64,000 nt of DNA from Oscillospiraceae bacterium (GCA_009777775.1 WRLE01000002.1:62001-126000), one strand, 5' to 3'. Shown: positions 52,675 through 60,844, counted from the first letter of the stretch. A program made the numbers and translations. The notes: generated from the sequence alone by a model not told the origin.

Positions 52675-53907
52675 TTAATCATAAGTAAATGCTATAAAGC
52701 CCCATTTTGCAGTTGACATATCGTATGAATCGGGAGAATCGAAAACCGCTACTGCTGCAACATTGCCGAAGCTTCTATATACTACTATATCATATGGTAG
52801 CTCTGCTATTACATTGCCAGATGCATCTATTAGCATGAAATCACCTAGTACACCATAAGCTCCTTTGCCATTAACCACTACAATTGCTGCACCATTGTAA
52901 AAAGAGCTAGCATTGTCATATACGAATGGTAACACTTCATTTCCATCAAAGTCTATATATCCGTATTTTCCTTCAACGTTAACCACAGCAACACCATTAT
53001 CAAAACTATATGCATCGTCATATATGAATGGCAGAATCTCTTCACCGTTTTTGTCAATATACCCCCATTTACCATTTGACACTATAGGAAGTCTACTGCT
53101 AGAAGGATCATGAGCAAGCCAGGTTGCTGTTATCCCATCATCCGTAAAATCTGTAACCCAATCATATATTGGTGCAATAACTTCATTGCCTTCTTTATCG
53201 ATAAAACCCCATTTTTTATCAAGGGAAACCGAAGCTCTGCCATTAACAAAGTCACCTGCGTTTTCATAATCTAATGACAATATCACATTTCCCGAAGCAT
53301 CAATATAGCTGATTTTGCCCAATCCTTCCCTTTCTTGGAAAGCTACTCGAGCCAATCCTTCTGAAAATGATCCAAGTGGCAACACATCGTTAATCGCATA
53401 TTCAAAAGCGATTACCACATCACCATTTATATCGATGTAGCTCCACTCTCCATTGAGCAAAACAGCAGCCAGCCCTTCAGAAAAAGGATGTGCCCAGTCA
53501 TATGTTAATGGTATAATCACATCACCTTTCTTATCAATGAAGCCCCATTTACCATCAAGTTGCACAGCAGCATAACCTTCTGAAAAATTATGCGCCCAAT
53601 CATAAATAGTTGGAATAACTAATGTTCCACTTTCGTCAACGAATCCAAATGTAGATTCTGACAAATCATTCGGGTTACCCACTATGACAGCACACATACC
53701 ATCGGAAAAAGCCATTGTTTGGTTGTACGTCAGCGCAACCAGCTCAACATATCCTGTCACCTGTCTATCAAAACCTGATGAACCAACACTAGTGCTTTCT
53801 TGCGAGTTATCTGGCGAACTATTTGATACTGCAGGTGAGCTATTACATGCAGACAGTACACCAATCATCAACGATAACATAAGAAATAGTATAATTAGTT
53901 TTTTCAT
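52675..53907 (-). CDS. WG-repeat (KWG leptospira-type) lipoprotein
   Basis: This protein of about 410 residues has a lipoprotein signal ending IGVLSACNSS, a Ser-rich linker and about eight WG-type repeats such as DGKWGFIDKKGDVIIPLTYDW and NGKWGYIDKNGEEILPFIYD. These repeats form beta structures and occur in surface proteins. The ATG at 53907 has GGAGG upstream. A promoter with two quorum-operator-like sites lies about 260 bp upstream on the same strand (54170-54237), so the gene may belong to the agr-like regulon. The 3' end has been copied to 49813-49928. Confidence 0.85.
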   Translation of the reverse strand: MKKLIILFLMLSLMIGVLSACNSSPAVSNSSPDNSQESTSVGSSGFDRQVTGYVELVALTYNQTMAFSDGMCAVIVGNPNDLSESTFGFVDESGTLVIPTIYDWAHNFSEGYAAVQLDGKWGFIDKKGDVIIPLTYDWAHPFSEGLAAVLLNGEWSYIDINGDVVIAFEYAINDVLPLGSFSEGLARVAFQEREGLGKISYIDASGNVILSLDYENAGDFVNGRASVSLDKKWGFIDKEGNEVIAPIYDWVTDFTDDGITATWLAHDPSSSRLPIVSNGKWGYIDKNGEEILPFIYDDAYSFDNGVAVVNVEGKYGYIDFDGNEVLPFVYDNASSFYNGAAIVVVNGKGAYGVLGDFMLIDASGNVIAELPYDIVVYRSFGNVAAVAVFDSPDSYDMSTAKWGFIAFTYD

Positions 53908-53978
53908 TATTACCTCCATATCTTATATCACATTTACCATAGTGAACGAAACTGATAACTAGACTGCTAGCCATTGTA

Positions 53979-54062
53979 TCAGTTATCGTCCACTTTGGCA
54001 AATGATGCCATTTTATATGCAATGATAGTTAAATAACTATCACATCTCCCCATAAGAACCAT
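53979..54062 (-). CDS. Putative 27-residue peptide downstream of the leftward quorum promoter
   Basis: A short frame MVLMGRCDSYLTIIAYKMAS followed by FAKVDDN is preceded by AAAGGAGTG with a spacing of about 12 bases; a GTG immediately before the ATG would give 28 residues. It lies about 100 bp downstream of the leftward promoter at 54170-54237 and upstream of the WG-repeat gene. The frame stays open for a further 49 codons upstream, but that part would start before the predicted transcription start. I recognise no family. The strong ribosome binding site is the main support. Confidence 0.4.
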   Translation of the reverse strand: MVLMGRCDSYLTIIAYKMASFAKVDDN

Positions 54063-54169
54063 CACTTTTTCACACTCCTTTCTAAGATATATGTAAGTTA
54101 TGCTATATAGAAAAATAATACTTACCCAATGTACATCTCTTACATATGCTTCCCTCTTCGTATGGCATG

Positions 54170-54237
54170 ATGATAGCACGTTAAATAATTTCAATGTGAA
54201 TTTCGGCACGAATTAGATGAAAAATGTCGCGAACGGT
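54170..54237 (-). promoter_or_regulatory. Leftward LytTR-type operator and extended -10 promoter
   Basis: On the minus strand, ACCGTTCGCG begins at 54237 and a weaker site CTAATTCGTGCC begins 21 bp later at 54216. An extended -10, TGC-TATCAT, has its hexamer starting at 54175, 41 bp after the second site. The same geometry is found at 54246-54314 and 58716-58783. It would drive the small peptide frame and the WG-repeat gene. Confidence 0.7.
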
Positions 54238-54245
54238 AAAACAAT

Positions 54246-54314
54246 TACCATTCGCGCTATAATAGCTACCATTCGCACCATAATTAACATATTGCTAGCA
54301 CTTTTTGCTATATT
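54246..54314 (+). promoter_or_regulatory. Rightward LytTR-type operator and promoter of the agrD-like gene
   Basis: Direct repeats ACCATTCGCGC (from 54247) and ACCATTCGCAC (from 54268) are 21 bp apart with ataatag between them. The extended -10 TGC-TATATT starts its hexamer at 54309, 41 bp after the start of the second repeat. The -35 region is poor, as expected for an activator-dependent promoter. The likely activator is the LytTR regulator encoded at 56105-56809, giving positive feedback on the peptide gene. Confidence 0.8.
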
Positions 54315-54359
54315 GACACTGTCAAGTAAAAGCATTATAAATATGAAAGGAATATATCC

Positions 54360-54482
54360 ATGAAAAAGAAAATCAACAAATTAGTAGCAAAACTTATTCT
54401 CAATACAGCAACACTAGGCGCAGGGTTAGCAAGTATGTATGGATGGTATCAACCGCTGATACCTCACAAACTAACAAAATGA
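54360..54482 (+). CDS. agrD: AgrD-like cyclic autoinducer prepeptide
   Basis: This 40-residue peptide has the three-part layout of AgrD propeptides. It has a Lys-rich amphipathic leader (KKKINKLVAKLILNTATLGA), a core ASMYGWYQ, and a short charged tail PLIPHKLTK with the typical xPxxL pattern. At the ring-forming position there is Ser25 and no Cys anywhere, so a lactone ring would be expected in place of a thiolactone. AAAGGA lies eight bases before the ATG. The gene follows a quorum-type promoter and precedes AgrC- and AgrA-like genes. No agrB protease gene is visible in the window. Confidence 0.85.
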   Translation: MKKKINKLVAKLILNTATLGAGLASMYGWYQPLIPHKLTK

Positions 54483-54514
54483 TACTTTATCCGCAACTCT
54501 GCACCACAGTACAT

Positions 54515-54553
54515 CAACATATAGAAACTACTGACAGTGGTTTCTATATGTTG
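54515..54553. terminator. Hairpin between agrD-like and agrC-like genes
   Basis: A perfect 14-bp stem caacatatagaaac (54515-54528) / gtttctatatgttg (54540-54553) encloses an 11-base loop. It lies 32 bp after the prepeptide stop. It may reduce read-through into the kinase gene so that peptide mRNA is in excess; no long T tract follows. Confidence 0.6.
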
Positions 54554-54731
54554 CGTTCTATAATATGACCAATATCTGTATAATAATTTTATCCTATCAC
54601 TCTTAGATAACTCTGTGTTGCGAGGTGCTGTGCTTTTCGAAGCCAAACGCTGTATTTTTTAATCGACAAACAAATCAAAAGTGCTTATTTATAGTATGAA
54701 TAGGTTTCATACATAATTCTGGAGTTATATT

Positions 54732-56066
54732 ATGAATCTAAAATGGATACTCATTGAATCTCTAGCTGTCATGATCGAATCAAGTGCCCATATATATTTT
54801 ATCGACCATCGTTTTACAAAAAAGACAGCTAATTCAAAATCAGCTTTTCCTGCTCTGGTCTGTTTTATTATATGGGGGTTATTAGCTACTTTTTTGTATC
54901 TCCCATTTTATGATATTATACTGTTCTCGATTATGTTTATATACATTTTTACTATAATGAAAGAACCATTTTGGCAAAAATTATTTGGTATTGTACTCAT
55001 TTGGGGAGTATCCTTGGGTACCTCACTAGCTGGAGCGGGATTAGCTTCCATTGCTATTGGAACAAGCATAGAATACACTATAATATATCAAGAGGACGCA
55101 CGGTTTTTAGCTATCATTTTAATAAAAGCATTGCAAGTTGTAATATTTTATATCCTTTCAAAAAAACACTTTAGCTTTCGAAATATAAAAACATTACCAA
55201 CCTTGATATTAATTGTGGCTGCAGTCATTACATGGATATGCCTTATATTTCTCTACAGTAATATACCTCTTTTAGGAGTTGAAGGAAACAGCATTGCAAC
55301 TTGGCTAGCTCTTGGTCTTTTGTTGCTAATCATCGTTGTTTTCACTATATACGAGCTCTTTGTGAAAGAAGAATCAAGAAACATAGAGCTTAATACTCGA
55401 CTCCAACGGCTGGAGCTTGAATCTAGATTTTTTGCAGAAATTGATACTGTATATTCCGATATACGCCAATGGCGTCACGACTATTTTAATAATATGACTG
55501 CTCTTCGAAGTTTGGTAGAAAATGGACTAATAGAGCAATCTCTAAATTATATTGACAATATAGCCGATGTTCCAATTCGAGCAGAAGCTACTTTGCAAAC
55601 AGGTAACCTCGTACTTGACTCTGTTGTAAGTTCAAAACTTTGGCTTGCTCAGTCTCTTGATATTCAAATCAGCATCCATGCTGTATATCCAGAAGGAAAC
55701 CTAATCGATGCCAATGACTTATGCGCCATTGCTGGGAATCTGCTCGATAATGCAATTGAAGCTTGCCAGCGAATGACAGAATCTGATCAACCTATGTTCA
55801 TACATTTTTCTCTCCTTGTAAAAGGAAAAAACCTAGTACTTTCCATAAAAAATAGTTTTAACGGAGAGCTTAAAAGAGATGGAGATAAATTTTTGACAGT
55901 GAAACAGAGCGGTCGCCACGGTATGGGACTTTCATATGTGGAATCCATAGTGGCAAAATATCATGGCATAATAAAAAGCGATGGAAGAAACGGAGTTTTT
56001 GAAACTCATGTTATACTTCCATTCGTATCAGCAAACGAACTTAGCAACAGCTCCACCAACAATTGA
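54732..56066 (+). CDS. agrC: AgrC-like sensor histidine kinase (GHKL type)
   Basis: This 444-residue kinase has six to seven membrane helices in residues 1-215, which form the peptide-sensing region of AgrC/ComD-type receptors. A dimerisation segment with His249 in QWRHDYFNNMTALRS follows, then a GHKL ATPase domain with GNLLDNAIEAC and GRHGMGLSYVESIVAKYHG. It lies between the prepeptide gene and the LytTR regulator gene and should phosphorylate the latter on binding the mature peptide. A TATAAT at 54579-54584 might give it its own promoter. Confidence 0.9.
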   Translation: MNLKWILIESLAVMIESSAHIYFIDHRFTKKTANSKSAFPALVCFIIWGLLATFLYLPFYDIILFSIMFIYIFTIMKEPFWQKLFGIVLIWGVSLGTSLAGAGLASIAIGTSIEYTIIYQEDARFLAIILIKALQVVIFYILSKKHFSFRNIKTLPTLILIVAAVITWICLIFLYSNIPLLGVEGNSIATWLALGLLLLIIVVFTIYELFVKEESRNIELNTRLQRLELESRFFAEIDTVYSDIRQWRHDYFNNMTALRSLVENGLIEQSLNYIDNIADVPIRAEATLQTGNLVLDSVVSSKLWLAQSLDIQISIHAVYPEGNLIDANDLCAIAGNLLDNAIEACQRMTESDQPMFIHFSLLVKGKNLVLSIKNSFNGELKRDGDKFLTVKQSGRHGMGLSYVESIVAKYHGIIKSDGRNGVFETHVILPFVSANELSNSSTNN

Positions 56067-56104
56067 TATTGTAGTCACTAGCCTACTGTTTAGGAGGTAT
56101 AATA

Positions 56105-56809
56105 ATGCGCATAGTTATCTGCGAGGATGAAGAACCCATCCAAACTCAAATATCTGATGCTATACATGACTGGGCAAAAGAACGAAGTGTTCATGTGGAA
56201 ATATCTTGCTTCGCTAGTGCTGAAGCTTTTCTCATGGTTTGGGAAAATGGTATTTACGATCTCGCTATACTAGACATCGAGTTAAAGGAGCTTACTGGTA
56301 TTGACCTAGCAACAATTATCCGAAAAACCGATAAATCAATTCAACTTCTCTTTTTAACATCGCATAAACAGTATTCTTTAAGTGGCTATGATGTTGATGC
56401 CTTACATTATCTGATTAAGCCTCTATCTGTGACTGCTTTCATTCCGATTCTGGAAAAAGCATTATCATTAATGGGTACAAGATTCACCCCTGGCTTATTC
56501 ATCAGTAACGATTCTATAACTACAACAATTCCGTACATACATATCCATTACATAGAAAAGCAGTCTCATTTCGCTTACATACATACAGAATATGAAACCA
56601 TTAGTATCCGCAAGACTATTACCGAGCTACTTGATGAGCTACCAGCTGATAGCTTCATTCTATGTCATCGGTCTTATATCGTTAATTTATTAAAAATCGA
56701 TTGCATATATAGCGACCATTTGCTCTTGTCAAGTGGAATTAAGATCCCTCTCAGTCGTAACAATGTAAAACCAGTAAAAAATGCATATGTACGGTTATAC
56801 ACAAGCTGA
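56105..56809 (+). CDS. agrA: AgrA-like response regulator, REC-LytTR
   Basis: This 234-residue regulator has a receiver domain with Asp57 (DLAILDIELKELTG) and Lys in YLIKPLS, and a C-terminal LytTR DNA-binding domain (about 135-230, with YIEKQSHFAYIHTEYETISIRKT and FILCHRSYIVNLLKIDCI). LytTR proteins bind pairs of about 9-bp direct repeats 21-22 bp apart, which matches the ACCATTCGC-type pairs at 54246, 54170 and 58716. AGGAGG precedes the ATG. It is the probable transcription activator of this locus. Confidence 0.9.
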   Translation: MRIVICEDEEPIQTQISDAIHDWAKERSVHVEISCFASAEAFLMVWENGIYDLAILDIELKELTGIDLATIIRKTDKSIQLLFLTSHKQYSLSGYDVDALHYLIKPLSVTAFIPILEKALSLMGTRFTPGLFISNDSITTTIPYIHIHYIEKQSHFAYIHTEYETISIRKTITELLDELPADSFILCHRSYIVNLLKIDCIYSDHLLLSSGIKIPLSRNNVKPVKNAYVRLYTS

Positions 56810-56837
56810 TAGCATATTTAAAAGGGGTTGTATAGAA

Positions 56838-57329
56838 ATGCAAAAAGTAATAGACAAAGCCGTTGACAATTGGTGCGAAGCTGGAATAATTGATACTAGC
56901 GTTCAGGATGACACTTTTTGTTTTGAAACGCATCCTGTCATCAGATTAGACATGAGCAGGGTATCTAACAAATCGCCTGAAGTGCTGGAAAGCTCCATTT
57001 TGGAGCATTTGAGTACAATGTATAGCGAAGAAGGCTTTGACATGGATATGGAGGTATCGGTATCCAGAGGTAGAGTTGACGCTGTGCTGGAGCTTGAAGA
57101 TAAAGTCTATGTAATGTAGTTTAAGTACAAGAGTCCGCCCACTGCTGAGATAAATACAAATGAGATACAAGCATTGTTTGATGCTACCTTAGACGAAGCA
57201 ATGACACAAATCGTCGAGAGGGGCTACAGTGATAGCTACATCGGTCGTGGCAAAACAATATATCATACAGCATTCGCTTTTCTCGGTAGAGATAGCATCG
57301 AAATGCGAGTGGAGGTAGTCAAACATTAG
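56838..57329 (+). pseudogene. Truncated PD-(D/E)XK nuclease-family gene with in-frame stop
   Basis: The frame encodes the C-terminal part of an AAA-ATPase-like/PD-(D/E)XK family protein: RGRVDAVLELEDKVYVM, a TAG stop at 57117-57119, then FKYKSPPTAEINTNEIQALF continuing to RDSIEMRVEVVKH at 57329. In intact relatives the stop position is the Glu of the EFK motif, so one base change (GAG to TAG) hits the catalytic residue. The N-terminal ATPase portion is absent. The piece lies directly behind the response regulator gene and is likely non-functional. Confidence 0.78.
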
Positions 57330-57356
57330 AATCTAGCTGAACACAGTTTGAAATAT

Positions 57357-57389
57357 AGCGCGAACGGTAGTTATGCTACCATTCGCGCT
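57357..57389. terminator. Hairpin with operator-like arms between convergent units
   Basis: The arms agcgcgaacggtag (57357-57370) and ctaccattcgcgct (57376-57389) pair over 14 bp with one G-T type mismatch and a 5-base loop. The arms contain the ACCATTCGCGC motif of the quorum operators, but no second site 21 bp away. It lies between the nuclease remnant and the end of the leftward gene at 57405, so it could terminate both. Confidence 0.6.
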
Positions 57390-57404
57390 TGATATATTTC
57401 GACC

Positions 57405-57854
57405 TTATTCACTATCTCTTCCTGGAAGCAAATGCACATACTCTTCTATATTAATGAAAGTTGGAATAAGTGCAATTCTAATAAACATTGTTACAGTTCC
57501 ATCATGATTAAGCAAATAAATCGTATCCTCATTTTGTTGATAAATATGTTTACTATACTCTTCTCCATCAGATACCAATAAACCGATAATCCTCTCTTGT
57601 ATTGAAAAAGTACCTATTTCAATTAATTCAAACTGCCTATACAAGACATAATAGTTATCTGTTGTTTCGATTACTAGATAGATCGCATTAGGTGAGAGCT
57701 GGTCTCCCGCAATATATGTACCACGAGATAATGATACGTCTTCTACTCTCAATATAAATTTATTTGTCAGTAGCCCAAGACCTATTCCAATTATCAAAGT
57801 AATCAGCAATGCTACATACAGCAGTTTTCGAGTGATATTATACTTTTTTTGCAT
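57405..57854 (-). CDS. Single-span membrane protein of unknown function
   Basis: This 149-residue protein has one N-terminal membrane helix (LLYVALLITLIIGIGLGLL) and an outside domain rich in short beta-like segments (YIAGDQLSPNAIYLVIETTDNYYVLY). I recognise no family. Its ATG overlaps the end of the upstream gene (58485-57838), so the two are translationally coupled. Both should be under the quorum-type promoter at 58716-58783. An extracytoplasmic role with its partner is inferred from location only. Confidence 0.65.
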   Translation of the reverse strand: MQKKYNITRKLLYVALLITLIIGIGLGLLTNKFILRVEDVSLSRGTYIAGDQLSPNAIYLVIETTDNYYVLYRQFELIEIGTFSIQERIIGLLVSDGEEYSKHIYQQNEDTIYLLNHDGTVTMFIRIALIPTFINIEEYVHLLPGRDSE

Positions 57855-58485
57855 AACCTGAGCAACTTATTTCAACTGTTGTTGAACCAGAAGACCATAC
57901 CTGCCATGCATCATTTGTATCTAACAATCTGTACCAAACTACATATGGTTGTACTTGAACTGTTTTATCAATCCATAGCTTAAAATAGTTTGTGTTGTCA
58001 GGCACATTGTAAAACTGACCAGATGCTCCGTTAACGCCTAGATTGATACTAAAAGATATTGATATAAAATTCCATGGAAAGGGAAGCGGTACAGAAATAC
58101 TACCAGTCGGTTTTGGTCCCCCAGAATTCGTGTGAAAGAAACCACCACCTGTAGGAAATTGATATCCTCCTGAGAGTTGATTCCCAGCTTCACCTGATAA
58201 TGTCTTTAATACTGATGAAAAGTATTCATAATAATACTCATATTCAACACCTCTTCCGTTTAATTCATTTTCAAGTTCTGCAATATGTTTGACTTTAATA
58301 TCAGCAAAATCTTGGTCAATTTCATTTTGTGATCTAGTTGTGGTAAAAAGGTGCGTATATTCGCTAGTTTCTATCGCATTGTCCGTATCTAGATTGTCTG
58401 GTATTGTAGTGTTTGCTGATGTAATTGAACCAGAAGCTCCGACAATAATTGTAATAACAAGACATAAAGTAACGATTTTTTTCAT
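57838..58485 (-). CDS. Secreted protein under quorum-type promoter, function unknown
   Basis: This 215-residue protein starts with a signal peptide (KIVTLCLVITIIVGASGSITSA) with a likely cleavage near residue 24. The mature part has an acidic helical region, a Gly/Pro-rich stretch (GGYQFPTGGGFFHTNSGGP) and a beta-rich C-terminus ending ISCSGYAKKV. I recognise no family. It is the first gene of a two-gene unit behind an operator identical in spacing to that of agrD, so it is a candidate quorum-controlled secreted effector. AGGAG-like sequence (aggagaaacaca) precedes the ATG. Confidence 0.68.
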   Translation of the reverse strand: MKKIVTLCLVITIIVGASGSITSANTTIPDNLDTDNAIETSEYTHLFTTTRSQNEIDQDFADIKVKHIAELENELNGRGVEYEYYYEYFSSVLKTLSGEAGNQLSGGYQFPTGGGFFHTNSGGPKPTGSISVPLPFPWNFISISFSINLGVNGASGQFYNVPDNTNYFKLWIDKTVQVQPYVVWYRLLDTNDAWQVWSSGSTTVEISCSGYAKKV

Positions 58486-58715
58486 TGTGTTTCTCCTAAA
58501 TACTTTAAATTGAATGTATATTAATTAAAACTATATTAATACATCATTTATCTGCTGATTGCTTTATCAATTTTCAAACTAATATTTGACAAATTAACTC
58601 CATACTACTCATTCCATAGGCATCACTCATCTATGCTCCTTTCTTGGTTAGTTAGTTTAGCTCAATTTTAATAAAATTCGCTTAATCTCCGAATGCTTTT
58701 TTTCCTTGCATACTG

Positions 58716-58822
58716 ATGATAGCATAGTTATATCGTACTGTGTACGTTTCAACGCAAATGGTTGCTATTATGGCACGAATTGTGGCAGTATTACCATTCG
58801 CGCCATAATAGCAACCATTTGC
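58716..58822 (-). promoter_or_regulatory. LytTR-type operator within a 27-bp inverted repeat, leftward promoter
   Basis: On the minus strand ACAATTCGTGCC (from 58783) and ACCATTTGCG (from 58762) are 21 bp apart, and the extended -10 TGC-TATCAT starts its hexamer at 58721, 41 bp after the second site. A second, rightward pair (ACCATTCGC from 58793, ACCATTTGC from 58814) makes the whole a 27-bp inverted repeat (58754-58780 / 58796-58822) with one mismatch. It drives the secreted-protein operon 58485-57405. The remaining gap (58486-58715 and 58823-58883) shows no gene. Confidence 0.8.
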
Positions 58823-58883
58823 ATCATCATAGCGATTGTTTTATAAATAAGCTATATGCTCTGATTTTATCGTTTATTCTTTG

Positions 58884-60473
58884 CTACCCAACACTAAATT
58901 TCGCTGCTATTAGTAAAAAGGCGAAAAATGCGCCGATTGATACGCAGATTGCTCGAAAGCCTAGGTCGATTTCTTTTATGCGTTTTAGTAGGGAGCTTTT
59001 TAGTACAAAATATTTGTATATAAAGTATCCTACAACAACGCTAGCTACAAAGTAGGCAACCTTTTGTAAGTAGCCAGCGGCATCTACGCTCACCTGCACA
59101 TTGAACAAAAACTCGATAAATTCCTCGCCCAGTATGCCGCCAACAAAGCATAACAAGCCGAGTATGAATATTGACAGTTGCTTATTTATGCTGATTTTCA
59201 CAGCCTCTCCTGCAAAATCCGATTTACCGTATAGCATCGTTGAGTATTTAATAAAAGACACAATTGTACCTAAATTGATGAATGTCAGCGCAAAACTGGT
59301 GATACGATTCGTGCCAGACATTATGAAGTATTTTGATATACTTCCATTGAACAGGGGTGCTCCGGTTATTCCTAATATAGCCATTGCAGTTGCCATTCCA
59401 ACCAGAGGAAATCGCTTGAATACCCCCCTTATTTCATATACATTCCGAGTGCCATACGCTTCATATATAACCCCTGCGCTGAGAAACAACGCTGCTTTGA
59501 ATAAGGCATGGTTGATGGCGTGATACAAACCACCCATATACGAGTAGCTGTCTCCTATGCTAAGACTGGCGACTATCATTCCGATTTGGGATATTGTATG
59601 ATAAGCAAGAACCAGTTTAATATCCGATTGGGACATGGCAAATATAAAACCCACAATTCCCGTTAGTATACCAGCCCATAGGAAAAACCATGAAGCATCA
59701 ATATTTTGGAATATCGGTATAATCCGCATAAAAAGATAAACACCGGATTTGATATGCACTCCAGATAGAAGCGCAGATATGGCAGACGGCGCTCCTGCTG
59801 TACCATGGGCTTTGGGAAGCCAGCTATATAAAGGAACCAGAGCGCATTTGAGTCCAACAGCTGTCATAATCAAGGCAAATGGCAATATCAACGATGATTT
59901 ATCTATTTCGGAAAGAACCAGAGCAGCAGCTTCCATATCAAGGACACCGGTTAGTTTATATACATAACCCACTCCAAAGAGATAAAATTGCATGACAACA
60001 ATGTTTACCATGAGGAAAAACATCCCATCATACATGGAGCGGTTGTCGCGGTTAAACATGATTAGTATAGAAACAACAACCATGGCTACTTCCATCAAAA
60101 CAAAAACATTGAACAGGTCTCGCGTGAGAAAAATTCCTATTAGCAAGCCTTCCCATATGAAGAGAAGTAACCAAAAGAGCTTGTTTTGTTGTTCGTTTAG
60201 ACTATATAGAGCTGCTATAAAAAAAGCGAATGTCACCAGCACTACGAAAACAGATGATAATGTGTCCGCTCTCAAAGTGATACCCAGTACACTTTCGTAG
60301 TTGCCGATTGTTGTTATTATATCTCCTTTTTTACACAGAAAAAAGAGCTGCGTCGCAAAACTAGCTAAAATAGCTTGGGCTATAATGGCTATTATTCTTA
60401 CAATTTTTGCAGATGAAAACACATATAAAAATACCGCAGTCAATAAGGGTACGATGACAAAATAAGTCAGCAA
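58884..60473 (-). CDS. mrpD: Mrp/Mbh-type antiporter subunit D (MrpD/MbhH-like)
   Basis: This 529-residue membrane protein of about 14 helices is the ion-translocating subunit homologous to NADH dehydrogenase ND2/ND4/ND5. The conserved Glu in FVLMEVAMVVVS and the Lys/His-rich helix LKCALVPLYSWLPKAHGTAGAPSA, with later HTISQIGMI, are present. It begins at TTG behind AGGAG. It is the last gene of the leftward six-gene antiporter unit and the only large antiporter-like subunit in it. Confidence 0.92.
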   Translation of the reverse strand: MLTYFVIVPLLTAVFLYVFSSAKIVRIIAIIAQAILASFATQLFFLCKKGDIITTIGNYESVLGITLRADTLSSVFVVLVTFAFFIAALYSLNEQQNKLFWLLLFIWEGLLIGIFLTRDLFNVFVLMEVAMVVVSILIMFNRDNRSMYDGMFFLMVNIVVMQFYLFGVGYVYKLTGVLDMEAAALVLSEIDKSSLILPFALIMTAVGLKCALVPLYSWLPKAHGTAGAPSAISALLSGVHIKSGVYLFMRIIPIFQNIDASWFFLWAGILTGIVGFIFAMSQSDIKLVLAYHTISQIGMIVASLSIGDSYSYMGGLYHAINHALFKAALFLSAGVIYEAYGTRNVYEIRGVFKRFPLVGMATAMAILGITGAPLFNGSISKYFIMSGTNRITSFALTFINLGTIVSFIKYSTMLYGKSDFAGEAVKISINKQLSIFILGLLCFVGGILGEEFIEFLFNVQVSVDAAGYLQKVAYFVASVVVGYFIYKYFVLKSSLLKRIKEIDLGFRAICVSIGAFFAFLLIAAKFSVG

Positions 60474-60483
60474 GCTTCTTCTC

Positions 60484-60843
60484 CTATATATTTTTATTAA
60501 ATTCAGGATGAGTACGGTCTTTCAATATATCCCATTCCGTTGCATTGAATTCCCGCTTTAAAGATATGAGCATAGTCAGGTTCACCGCTGTTAGAGCTAC
60601 GCCGATTATAATGGCAGTGATGACCAGAGCTTGGGGTAATGGGTCTGCTGCGTTCACTATTTCTTGCCCGATTGGCGGTTTTATTCCCTTTTCATAACCG
60701 AAGCTTAAGAAAAATACGACAATTGACACTTCCATAATTCCGATGGATATGATGGATTTTATAACTCCCCTGCTGGTGATGAGTCCATAAAAGCTTATAA
60801 AAAACACAGTAATGGCAGTTAGTTCAATAATATTTCCCAGCAT
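60484..60843 (-). CDS. mrpC: Mrp antiporter subunit C (NuoK-like)
   Basis: This 119-residue protein with three membrane helices is homologous to NuoK. ATG 60843 is chosen because AAAGGAGATAA precedes it and it lies one base after the stop of the upstream gene. Family features are YGLITSRGVIKSIISIGIMEVS with a membrane-embedded Glu, and the DPLPQALVITAIIIGVALTAV helix. The C-terminal tail is charged and cytoplasmic. Confidence 0.9.
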   Translation of the reverse strand: MLGNIIELTAITVFFISFYGLITSRGVIKSIISIGIMEVSIVVFFLSFGYEKGIKPPIGQEIVNAADPLPQALVITAIIIGVALTAVNLTMLISLKREFNATEWDILKDRTHPEFNKNI

Positions 60844-60844
60844 T

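Noticed and set aside
54464-54646. Leftward 60-codon frame overlapping the agrD-like gene
   Set aside because: It has no ribosome binding site and lies across the agrD end and its hairpin; the plus-strand prepeptide explains the region better.
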